A stretch of DNA of 64,000 nt from positions 620,001 to 684,000 of the forward strand of contig NZ_AP027059.1 in assembly GCF_030295325.1 (NCBI RefSeq), written 5' to 3'. Positions 16,662-24,395 of the stretch are shown one piece after another. Below the pieces are notes generated by a model that saw only the letters and a program-made list of their open reading frames with translations, did no database searches and had not been told where the DNA came from. How positions within the stretch are numbered: position 1 is the stretch's first letter; each line of letters opens with the position of its first letter. Made by a program: the position numbers and the translations under genes. Origin of the DNA: Haliovirga abyssi (GTDB lineage Bacteria; Fusobacteriota; Fusobacteriia; Fusobacteriales; Haliovirgaceae).

Positions 16662-19307
16662 ATGTCAAATTTAGAAGGTAAGTATTCTCCTAAGGATATA
16701 GAGGAAAAATGGTATAAAACTTGGGAAGAAAATGGATATTTTCATACAGAACCAAAAGAAGGTCAACCTAAATACACAGTTGTGATACCACCACCAAATG
16801 TAACTGGAGTATTGCATATTGGACATGTATTAAATAATTCGATTCAAGATACATTAATTAGATGGAAAAGAATGCAAGGATTTAATACTTTATGGATGCC
16901 TGGAACTGATCATGCTGGAATTGCTACGCAAAATAAAGTAGAAAGAAAATTGGCAGAAGAAGGAAAAACAAGAGAAGATATAGGTAGAGAAAAATTTATT
17001 GAAGAGGTATGGGATTGGAAAGAAAAACATGGTGGAATAATAACAAAACAGCTTAGAAGACTAGGAGCTTCTCTTGATTGGGATAGAGAAAGATTTACCA
17101 TGGATGATAAATTAGCAGATTCTGTAAAAGAAATTTTTGTAAAATTATATAAAGATGAAATGATTTACCAAGGAGAATATATAGTAAACTGGTGTCCTAG
17201 ATGTGGGACTGCATTATCAGATGATGAAGTAGAACATGAAGATTTGGGGAGCTTTTTATGGGAAATAAAATATCCAATAAAAGATAGTGATGAATTTATA
17301 GTTGTAGCAACTACTCGTCCAGAAACAATGTTTGGTGATACTGGAATTGCAGTAAATCCAAATGATGAAAGATATAAACATTTAATAGGTAAAAAAGTAA
17401 TATTACCTATTGTAAATAGAGAAATACCAATAATAGCAGATGATTATGTAGATTTAGAATTTGGTACTGGTATTGTGAAAATGACTCCAGCACATGATCC
17501 CAATGATTTTAAAATAGGTTTAAAGCATAATTTAGAATTTATAAATGTATTAAATGAAAATGGGACTATGAATGAAAATGCAACTTCAGAATATGAAGGA
17601 ATGGATAGATTTGAGGCTAGAGAAAAAGTTTTAGCTGATTTAAAGGATAGAAAACTGTTTGTAGGAGAAAAAAAGATAAATCATTCTGTAGGACATTGTT
17701 ATAGATGTAATACTGTAATAGAGCCAAGAGTTAGTAAACAATGGTTTGTAAAAATGGGACCTTTAGCTGAAAGAGCTATTGAGGTTGTAAAAAATGGAAA
17801 AGTAAAGATATTACCTGAAAAATGGGAAAAAGTTTATTATAATTGGCTTGATAATATAAGAGACTGGTGTATATCTAGACAAATTTGGTGGGGACATAGA
17901 ATACCTGCATATTATTGCGAGAGTTGTGGAGAAATGGTAGTGTCAAAAGAAGCTCCACACAGCTGTCCAAAATGTGGTGGGGAGAAATTCAGACAAGAAA
18001 CTGATGTATTAGATACATGGTTTTCATCTTGGCTGTGGCCTTTTTCTACTTTAGGATGGCCAGAAAACACAGAAGAATTAAAATATTATTATCCAACTGA
18101 TACTTTAGTAACAGGTGCTGATATATTATTTTTCTGGGTGGCAAGAATGATAATGGCAGGATTATATGTAATGGATGAAATACCATTTGAAAATGTATTT
18201 TTACATGGTATAGTTAGAGATGAACAAGGTAGAAAAATGAGTAAATCTTTAGGAAATTCGCCAGATCCTATAGAAGTAATTAATAAGCATGGAGCAGACG
18301 CACTTAGATTTAGTATGTTATATAATACTTCTCAAGGGCAAGATGTATTTTACTCTGAAAAATTAATAGAAATGGGTAGTAATTTTGCTAATAAAATTTG
18401 GAATGTATCTAAATTTGTATTGATGAATTTAGAAGGATTTTCTCCTGCTGATTTAGATGTAGATAATTTAGAGTTTGAACTTGCTGATAATTGGATTCTT
18501 TCTAAATTAAATCAAACTATACTTGAAGTAAATAGACATTTAGAAAAATTTGCATTAAATGACGCAGCTAAAGAAATTTATGAATTTTTATGGAGAGATT
18601 TTTGTGATTGGTATGTAGAGATTGCAAAAGAGAGATTATATAAAGCACAAACAAATAATGAAAAAGAAACAGCTCAATTTGTATCTTGGTATGTACTAGA
18701 ACAAGGACTTAGATTATTACATCCATTTATGCCATTTATAACAGAAGAGATATGGCAAACATTACCAGGAACAGGAGAAACTATAATGCTTAGTGATTAT
18801 CCAGAAGCAAACCCTGAGATGATAAGTATTACAGTAGATAAAAATTTTGATTTCATACAAAGAGTGATTAGAGCTATAAGAAATATTAGGACAGAAATGA
18901 ATATATCACTAGGAAAAAAATTAACAGGGATATTTAAATCTTCTGATGGAGAAGAAGAAGTTACATTAGAACAAAATAAAAAATATCTAATAAAATTAGC
19001 TAATTTAGATGAGACATTAATAAGCTGTGAAATAGAAAAACCAGAAATGGCTTCTGTAGCAGTTGTTGATAATACAGAAATATTTATACCTTTGGATGGA
19101 GTTATTGACCTTGAAGAGGAAAAAGAAAAATTAAAAAAAGAGATTTTAAAATTTGAAAAAGAATTAGATAGAGTAACTAAGAAATTAAGTAATGAAAAGT
19201 TCTTAGGAAAAGCCCCAGCAGATATTGTAGAAAAAGAGAAAAATAAAGAGAAAGAATTTATAGAAAAATTGGATAAATTGAAAAAAAGTTTAGAGGAGAT
19301 TTTATAA
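16662..19307 (+). CDS. valS: Valyl-tRNA synthetase
   Basis: An 881-residue class I aminoacyl-tRNA synthetase that charges tRNA-Val and edits mischarged threonine. It has the HIGH-type motif GVLHIGHVLNN near residue 48 and the CP1 editing domain with TTRPETMFGDT. Zinc-finger-like cysteine pairs (CPRCG, CESCG..CPKCG) and KMSKSLGNSPDP are present. The anticodon-binding domain is followed by a C-terminal coiled-coil arm (EEEKEKLKKEILKFEKELD). The start at 16662 follows GGGAGG; an earlier ATG at 16647 overlaps that site. A long hairpin lies upstream. Confidence 0.97.
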   Translation: MSNLEGKYSPKDIEEKWYKTWEENGYFHTEPKEGQPKYTVVIPPPNVTGVLHIGHVLNNSIQDTLIRWKRMQGFNTLWMPGTDHAGIATQNKVERKLAEEGKTREDIGREKFIEEVWDWKEKHGGIITKQLRRLGASLDWDRERFTMDDKLADSVKEIFVKLYKDEMIYQGEYIVNWCPRCGTALSDDEVEHEDLGSFLWEIKYPIKDSDEFIVVATTRPETMFGDTGIAVNPNDERYKHLIGKKVILPIVNREIPIIADDYVDLEFGTGIVKMTPAHDPNDFKIGLKHNLEFINVLNENGTMNENATSEYEGMDRFEAREKVLADLKDRKLFVGEKKINHSVGHCYRCNTVIEPRVSKQWFVKMGPLAERAIEVVKNGKVKILPEKWEKVYYNWLDNIRDWCISRQIWWGHRIPAYYCESCGEMVVSKEAPHSCPKCGGEKFRQETDVLDTWFSSWLWPFSTLGWPENTEELKYYYPTDTLVTGADILFFWVARMIMAGLYVMDEIPFENVFLHGIVRDEQGRKMSKSLGNSPDPIEVINKHGADALRFSMLYNTSQGQDVFYSEKLIEMGSNFANKIWNVSKFVLMNLEGFSPADLDVDNLEFELADNWILSKLNQTILEVNRHLEKFALNDAAKEIYEFLWRDFCDWYVEIAKERLYKAQTNNEKETAQFVSWYVLEQGLRLLHPFMPFITEEIWQTLPGTGETIMLSDYPEANPEMISITVDKNFDFIQRVIRAIRNIRTEMNISLGKKLTGIFKSSDGEEEVTLEQNKKYLIKLANLDETLISCEIEKPEMASVAVVDNTEIFIPLDGVIDLEEEKEKLKKEILKFEKELDRVTKKLSNEKFLGKAPADIVEKEKNKEKEFIEKLDKLKKSLEEIL

Positions 19308-19310
19308 TTC

Positions 19311-19520
19311 ATGAATATTGATAAAAATTTGCAAGAAAAAATTTTGAAAATATTAGAAAAACATGATAATTATATATCAACTAAAATTTTATATGAAGAG
19401 ATACCTGATTTAGATGAAAAAAAGCTTAATGGTAATATAGTTTTTTTAGAAAAAGAGGATAAAATTTGCGTTAAGGTTGGAGTAGATAATAAAAACTTTA
19501 AAGTTAAGATGAAAAGATAG
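19311..19520 (+). CDS. Small conserved-looking protein, function unknown
   Basis: A 69-residue protein starting 3 bases after valS, probably co-transcribed and translated by re-initiation (a weak GAGGAG site lies inside the end of valS). It reads as three short helices followed by two strands: QEKILKILEKHDNYISTKILYEEI, then GNIVFLEKEDKICVKVGVDNK. This resembles a small winged-helix unit, but no family was recognised. The last gene before a strong terminator. Codon use matches its neighbours. Confidence 0.6.
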   Translation: MNIDKNLQEKILKILEKHDNYISTKILYEEIPDLDEKKLNGNIVFLEKEDKICVKVGVDNKNFKVKMKR

Positions 19521-19541
19521 GTTTAGAAAATATGTATAATA

Positions 19542-19592
19542 TAAAGGAAGTCCTCTGATTTAGAGGACTTCTTTTTTGTTTTATGATAAAAT
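19542..19592 (+). terminator. Terminator after valS, first copy of a 50-base direct repeat
   Basis: The stem GAAGTCCTCT (19548-19557) and AGAGGACTTC (19563-19572) surrounds loop GATTT and is followed by seven T. With its flanks (ATAAAG before, GTTTTATGATAAAA after) it is repeated almost base for base at 21216-21265, on the other side of adh. Confidence 0.9.
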
Positions 19593-19926
19593 TAAAAGAA
19601 AGAATTATGTTATTTTTCAAGGTGAAATTATTTCAATAAAATAAATTTAATCTGAGTTTTATATAATTTTGTAATAATCCATAAAATTTAAAAAATTTTT
19701 TTCAAATTGGATTTAATTAAAAGAGTGAATGAAAAATTAGGACAAAGTAGTAGAAAAAATAGACATCAAAATATTATAAAATAGAAATAATAAAAGAAGA
19801 AGATGGCAGAAATGCAATAGACATAAAAAGGACAGTATCTGATATAATATTCTAAATATATCTTATTGACAAATATGAAACAGAAATTAAAACTCATCTA
19901 AAAATGTGAAGCGGTTATCTTTTTTA
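19593..19926. other. Non-coding stretch with a possible decayed reading frame
   Basis: Part of the 512-base gap between the small valS-linked gene and adh. No intact gene is present. Around 19717-19785 one frame reads KRVNEKLGQSSRKNRHQ, and a shifted frame at about 19770-19853 reads KYYKIEIIKEEDGRN then AIDIKRTVSDIIF before a stop. Together they look like a short, frameshifted coding remnant with a protein-like composition. The parent family was not recognised. The adh promoter begins at 19927. Confidence 0.35.
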
Positions 19927-19985
19927 TTGACAAACATATATATAAGTTGTATAATAAAAATTGTGAAAGTTAAAACTATCACAAT
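19927..19985 (+). promoter_or_regulatory. adh promoter with a palindrome at the transcript start
   Basis: TTGACA (19927-19932) and TATAAT (19950-19955) have a 17-base spacer, an almost ideal promoter. Immediately downstream, ATTGTGA-A-AGT (19960-19970) and ACT-A-TCACAAT (19975-19985) form a 26-base palindrome around the predicted start. Such a site could be an operator for a redox or catabolite regulator, or a 5' stabilising hairpin. The 12-base gap between the TTGTGA and TCACAA halves does not fit a standard CRP/FNR site. Confidence 0.7.
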
Positions 19986-20032
19986 AAAATTTTCTTTTAT
20001 AGAAAATTAACAAAATAAGGGAGGATTATATT

Positions 20033-21181
20033 ATGTCATTTATGTTTTTTATGCCACCAATGAGTCTTATGGGTGGAGGATGTTTAGAAGATGCAGGGAA
20101 AGAGGTTAAAAAATTAGGGTTAAAAAAAGCATTAGTAGTTACAGATAAGGTATTAGTTAAAATTAATTTAGTTGATAATCTTACAAAAGTATTAGAAAAA
20201 AATGGGATAGAATTTGTTATATATGATGAAACAAAACCGAATCCTACAGTTACAAATGTAAATAATGGATTAAAAATATTAAAAGATAATAATTGTGATT
20301 TTGTTATCTCATTTGGTGGAGGATCGCCTCACGATTGTGCAAAAGGTATTGCTTTATTAGCTACAAATGGAGGAGATATTAAAGATTATGAAGGTGTAAA
20401 CAGATCAGCAAAACCGCAATTACCGTTAGTTGCAGTAAATACAACAGCTGGAACAGCTTCTGAAATGACTATTTTTTCAATAATAACAAATGAAGATACA
20501 CATGTAAAAATGGCGTTAGTAGATAAACATATGACTCCAATTATAGCAGTAAATGATCCTAATTTAATGGAGGCTATGCCAAAAGGATTAACAGCTGCAA
20601 CAGGTATGGATGCATTGACTCATGCGATAGAAGCTTATGTATCAACAGCTGCTACTCCAATAACAGATGCTTGTGCGATTCAAGCTATAAAATTAATTGT
20701 GAAAAATTTAAAAAACGCTGTAGATAATGGAAAAGATAAAGAAGCTAGAGATAAAATGGCATATGCTGAATATTTAGCAGGAATGGCTTTTAATAATGCA
20801 AGTTTAGGGTATGTTCATGCAATGGCACATCAATTAGGTGGTTTTTATGATTTACCGCACGGAGTATGTAATGCAATATTATTACCACATGTAGAGGAAT
20901 ATAATTCTCAAGTAGTTTCTGGAAAATTATCAGAAATAGCAGGTTTTATGGGGGAAGATACTAAAGGATTATCTGAGAAAGAGGGAGCAAAAAAAGCAAT
21001 AGAAGCTATAAAAAAATTATCGAAATCTGTAAATATTCCAAAAGGGCTAGCTGAGTTAGACGTAAAAGAAAAAGATTTTAAAGTGTTAGCAGAAAATGCT
21101 TTAAAAGATGCATGTGGATTAACAAATCCTAAACAACCAACTTTAGAGGATGTAATTGAAATATTTAAAAGATCTATGTAG
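20033..21181 (+). CDS. Iron-containing alcohol dehydrogenase
   Basis: A 382-residue group III dehydrogenase that interconverts aldehydes or ketones and alcohols with NAD(P)H. The nucleotide-binding [11 protein letters not shown] lies near residue 97. The family signatures [22 protein letters not shown] and [20 protein letters not shown] hold the Asp and His ligands of the metal. Length is typical for the 1,3-propanediol and NADPH-butanol dehydrogenase group. The exact substrate is undetermined, but a fermentative role is likely. It stands alone between duplicated terminators with a very strong promoter, which suggests high, independently controlled expression. Confidence 0.92.
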   Translation: MSFMFFMPPMSLMGGGCLEDAGKEVKKLGLKKALVVTDKVLVKINLVDNLTKVLEKNGIEFVIYDETKPNPTVTNVNNGLKILKDNNCDFVISFGGGSPHDCAKGIALLATNGGDIKDYEGVNRSAKPQLPLVAVNTTAGTASEMTIFSIITNEDTHVKMALVDKHMTPIIAVNDPNLMEAMPKGLTAATGMDALTHAIEAYVSTAATPITDACAIQAIKLIVKNLKNAVDNGKDKEARDKMAYAEYLAGMAFNNASLGYVHAMAHQLGGFYDLPHGVCNAILLPHVEEYNSQVVSGKLSEIAGFMGEDTKGLSEKEGAKKAIEAIKKLSKSVNIPKGLAELDVKEKDFKVLAENALKDACGLTNPKQPTLEDVIEIFKRSM

Positions 21182-21215
21182 TGAAAAGATTAGATTGTAA
21201 AAAGATAGAAATATA

Positions 21216-21265
21216 ATAAAGGAAGTCCTCTGATTTAGAGGACTTCTTTTTGTTTTATGATAAAA
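21216..21265 (+). terminator. Terminator after adh, second copy of the direct repeat
   Basis: Same stem (GAAGTCCTCT/AGAGGACTTC), loop and GTTTTATGATAAAA tail as at 19542-19592; the copies differ mainly by one T in the T-run. It sits between convergent adh and hydF. Confidence 0.9.
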
Positions 21266-21293
21266 ATATAAATTTAATTTAGGAAAAAAATCA

Positions 21294-22523
21294 TTAATTT
21301 TCCAACCATTCATAATAAACTTCAGGGAATGGTTTTAATGCCCTATCCAATATTCCATGTAAAAATACTATAGCAACTCCATAATTTATAATAGGTATTC
21401 CTTCTACTTCACTTGCTTCAATTCTACTTAACATCTCTTTTCTATTTAATACACAACCAGCACAATGAATTACAACTTTATATTCTTTAAGATTATCAGG
21501 ATAATCTCTTCCAGAATAAAAATCAAAATGAACATCTGGCTCAATATTTTGTCTAATCCAACGTGGGATTTTTACACTTCCAATATCATCAGGTTGTTGA
21601 TGATGTGTACAAGCTTCAGCAATTAAAATTTTATCACCTGGCTTCAAATCTCTTAAAGCTTTTGCTCCTTTGACAAGTTTAAATAGGTCACCTTTATATC
21701 TTGCAAATAAAATTGAAAATGATGTTAATAAAATATCGTTAGGAGTATCAGCAGAAACCTTCATAAAAGCTTGCGAGTCTGTGATTACTATTTTTGGTTT
21801 TTGTTTTAAATTAGATAATGCTAATCGCAATTCTCTTTCTTTTGTTATATGAACAATAGCATCATTATCTAATATATCTCTAATAGTTTGAACTTGTGGT
21901 AATATGAGTCGTCCTTTTGGCATTCCTGTATCAATAGGTATAACTAAAACTACAGTATCTCCTGGTTGAATTAAATCTCCAACAATAGAAGGTTGTTCAA
22001 AAGTTTTGGGCGAATATTTTATGATTACTTTTTTTAAATCTTCTATTCCAATTTTTTTTAAAGCACTTACTTTAATATATGGAACTTTTAATGATTTTAT
22101 CTCATTTTCCAATTTTAAATTTAAATCATTTATATCAATTTTATTAATTACAATAATAAATGGAGTTTCAGATTTTTTTAATTTATCAATTACTTCATAA
22201 TCAAAAGTTGTAATTCCATCATCACTAGAGATTACAATAAGAGCAATATCAGTTTTTTTTATGACATCTATACTTTTTTTTATTCTAAGTTCTCCAAGTT
22301 CACCTTCGTCATCAATTCCAGCAGTATCAATCAAAACAACAGGACCTATTGGAAGAATTTCCATAGCTTTATATACTGGGTCAGTTGTAGTTCCTGCAAA
22401 ACCGGATACTATTGCAAGATTTTGATTTGTTATAGCATTTATAAGACTTGATTTACCAGCGTTTCTTTTCCCAAAGATAGCTATATGCAGTCTGTTAGCT
22501 GTAGGGGTTTTATTTAATGACAT
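21294..22523 (-). CDS. hydF: [FeFe]-hydrogenase maturation GTPase HydF
   Basis: A 409-residue scaffold that receives the di-iron subcluster made by HydE and HydG and passes it to HydA. The N-terminal GTPase domain (about 1-175) has GKRNAGKSS, a threonine-rich switch I, DTAGIDDEG and NKID. The dimerisation domain follows. The C-terminal cluster domain shows CTHHQQ near 300 and HCAGC near 352, matching the HydF CxH..HCxxC iron-sulphur motif. It is the only minus-strand protein gene here. Its upstream region carries a perfect 26-base palindrome. No hydE, hydG or hydrogenase gene lies nearby. Confidence 0.94.
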   Translation of the reverse strand: MSLNKTPTANRLHIAIFGKRNAGKSSLINAITNQNLAIVSGFAGTTTDPVYKAMEILPIGPVVLIDTAGIDDEGELGELRIKKSIDVIKKTDIALIVISSDDGITTFDYEVIDKLKKSETPFIIVINKIDINDLNLKLENEIKSLKVPYIKVSALKKIGIEDLKKVIIKYSPKTFEQPSIVGDLIQPGDTVVLVIPIDTGMPKGRLILPQVQTIRDILDNDAIVHITKERELRLALSNLKQKPKIVITDSQAFMKVSADTPNDILLTSFSILFARYKGDLFKLVKGAKALRDLKPGDKILIAEACTHHQQPDDIGSVKIPRWIRQNIEPDVHFDFYSGRDYPDNLKEYKVVIHCAGCVLNRKEMLSRIEASEVEGIPIINYGVAIVFLHGILDRALKPFPEVYYEWLEN

Positions 22524-22562
22524 AATTAGAATCTCCTTTTTTTAATTTTTACAATAACAATA

Positions 22563-22588
22563 TTTTATGATAAAATTTTATCATAAAA
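22563..22588. promoter_or_regulatory. Perfect 26-base palindrome in the hydF/nrdG2 divergent region
   Basis: TTTTATGATAAAA followed directly by its reverse complement (22563-22575, 22576-22588). It lies 40 bases before hydF and about 23 bases before the -35 box of the divergent gene. It could be an operator for hydF or both genes. The half-site sequence also occurs after both copies of the adh-flanking terminator. Confidence 0.55.
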
Positions 22589-22610
22589 CTAAAAAAAATA
22601 AAAGCTTAAA

Positions 22611-22639
22611 TTGAAAAAGAGATATACATATGGTATAAT
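22611..22639 (+). promoter_or_regulatory. Promoter of the nrdG2-hflX-dgc-dus operon
   Basis: TTGAAA (22611-22616) and TATAAT (22634-22639) are 17 bases apart, with a GGGAGG binding site and ATG 22660 following. Confidence 0.8.
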
Positions 22640-22659
22640 AAATAAAATGGGAGGGAATT

Positions 22660-23340
22660 ATGAAATTTGCAGGAATAATAAAAAGTTCTTTTGTTGATTA
22701 TCCAAAAAAGGTTGTAGCAACTATATTTACTGGTGGATGTAATTTTAGATGTGAATATTGTCATAATGGAGTGTTAATAGAGCCAAAAGATGTTGATTTA
22801 TATTTAACAGAAGATGAGATTATAAAATTTTTAAAAAAAAGAAAAAATGTTTTAGATGGATTATGTATTACAGGAGGAGAACCAACTCTTTGGAATGGAG
22901 AATTGGTAAATTTTATAAGAAAAATAAAATTAGAATTAGGAGAAAAATTTTTAATAAAAATAGATACTAATGGAAGTAATCCAAAATTTATATATGATAA
23001 TAAAAAATTAATAGATTTTTTTGCGATGGATTTTAAATCATTAAACTATAATAAATTTTCAAAAATAAATTTGGATACAATTAAAGAAAGTTTAAAACAA
23101 TTAGAGTCAACAAAAGATTATGAAGTTAGGATAACAATGTATCCTAATTATATAAAAGAAGAAGATTTTAATAAAATTGCAGAAATATTAAAAGATGTAA
23201 AAAAAATTGCAATACAACAATTTAATAATAAAGAAGTATATATGGATAAAAATATGGAGCCATATAAAAAAGAGGTTTTGTATAAATTAAAAACTGAAAT
23301 TGAAAATAGGGGTGTATTAGTTGAAATACGAGGTGAATAG
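22660..23340 (+). CDS. Radical SAM activating enzyme of the NrdG2 type
   Basis: A 226-residue radical SAM protein. The cluster motif GCNFRCEYCHN lies at about 29-39 and the SAM-binding CITGGEPTLW at about 68-77. The opening FAGIIKSSFVDYPKKVVATIFTGGC matches the anaerobic ribonucleotide-reductase activating protein family, which makes a glycyl radical on NrdD. NrdD itself is not nearby, so the target protein is inferred from family only. It starts the + strand operon, and its last 20 bases overlap hflX. Confidence 0.85.
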   Translation: MKFAGIIKSSFVDYPKKVVATIFTGGCNFRCEYCHNGVLIEPKDVDLYLTEDEIIKFLKKRKNVLDGLCITGGEPTLWNGELVNFIRKIKLELGEKFLIKIDTNGSNPKFIYDNKKLIDFFAMDFKSLNYNKFSKINLDTIKESLKQLESTKDYEVRITMYPNYIKEEDFNKIAEILKDVKKIAIQQFNNKEVYMDKNMEPYKKEVLYKLKTEIENRGVLVEIRGE

Positions 23341-24391
23341 TAAAAAAGGAATATTAATATCATTAGAAAATAATTACTTAGATGAATTAGAAGAGTTAGT
23401 TAATAATATTGGAATAGAAGTTGTGGAAAGAGCTGTTCAAATTAGAAAAAAACCAGATCCAAAATATTATGTTGGAAAAGGTAAAATAGAAGAAATATTG
23501 AATATAATAGAAGAAAATGAGATTGAATTTGCAATTTTTGATGATGAGATTAGAACTATTCAGAGAAAAAATATAAAAAATAAGTTAGGAATAACTATAT
23601 TAGATAGAACAGATGTTATTTTAAATATTTTTTCAAAAAATGCTCAGACAAAAGAGGCTAAATTACAAATAGAGTTAGCAAAATTAAAGTATAAATTACC
23701 TGAAATCGTTGGATTAGGAAAAGCAATGTCTAGACTTGGTGGTGGAATAGGGACTAGAGGTCCAGGAGAAAAAGAAAAAGAGTATAAAAAAAGAGCAATA
23801 TTAGATAAAATAAAAAAAATTGAAGATGAACTAAAAAAGATTCAAAGAACTAGAGGAGAACAAAGTAAAAATAGAAAAAGACGAAAAGCAAAACAAGTGA
23901 TTCTTGTTGGATATACAAATGCAGGGAAATCAACATTAATGAATAATTTAACAGGTGCTGATGTTACATCTGAAGATAGATTATTTGTGACATTAGATAC
24001 TAAGATGAAGAAAATTTATGCACTTAGAGAAAAAAATATAGTATTAGGAGATACAGTAGGATTTATAAGAAAATTACCTCATGTATTAGTTGCTTCATTT
24101 AAATCAACATTAGAAGTTGTGAAAGAAGCTGATATTTTATTAAAAATAATAGATATTTCAAAAGAAGCTTTTGAAGAAGATATAAAGGTAATAGATGAAG
24201 TGTTAGAAGAAATTGGGGATAGTGATATAAAGAATATATATGTATTTAATAAAGTTGATTTATATGCAAATTATGAAAATGAAATAAAAAAACTAGAAGA
24301 AAAATATAAAAATGTAGCATTTATATCAGCGCAAAATAATATAAACATTGAAGAACTTTTAGAAAAATTAGTGATAGAACTAAGGGGATGA
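23321..24391 (+). CDS. hflX: GTPase HflX
   Basis: A 356-residue ribosome-associated GTPase that splits stalled 70S ribosomes. An N-terminal HflX domain (about 1-180) carries GGGIGTRGPGEKE and a Lys/Arg-rich helix. The G domain starts near 190 with VGYTNAGKSTLMN, then GDTVGFIRKLPH and FNKVD. The start codon is TTG at 23321, inside the end of the upstream gene and preceded by GGGGTG. No ATG gives the conserved N-terminus, so the TTG is likely real. The 20-base overlap implies coupled translation. Confidence 0.92.
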   Translation: MKYEVNSKKGILISLENNYLDELEELVNNIGIEVVERAVQIRKKPDPKYYVGKGKIEEILNIIEENEIEFAIFDDEIRTIQRKNIKNKLGITILDRTDVILNIFSKNAQTKEAKLQIELAKLKYKLPEIVGLGKAMSRLGGGIGTRGPGEKEKEYKKRAILDKIKKIEDELKKIQRTRGEQSKNRKRRKAKQVILVGYTNAGKSTLMNNLTGADVTSEDRLFVTLDTKMKKIYALREKNIVLGDTVGFIRKLPHVLVASFKSTLEVVKEADILLKIIDISKEAFEEDIKVIDEVLEEIGDSDIKNIYVFNKVDLYANYENEIKKLEEKYKNVAFISAQNNINIEELLEKLVIELRG

Positions 24392-24395
24392 TAAT

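Noticed and set aside
19960-19985. CRP/FNR site before adh
   Set aside because: TTGTGA and TCACAA are separated by 12 bases rather than the usual 6, and the site overlaps the transcription start.
23321-23341. Frameshift between nrdG2 and hflX
   Set aside because: Both frames are complete and of normal length; the 20-base overlap with a TTG start is ordinary coupling.
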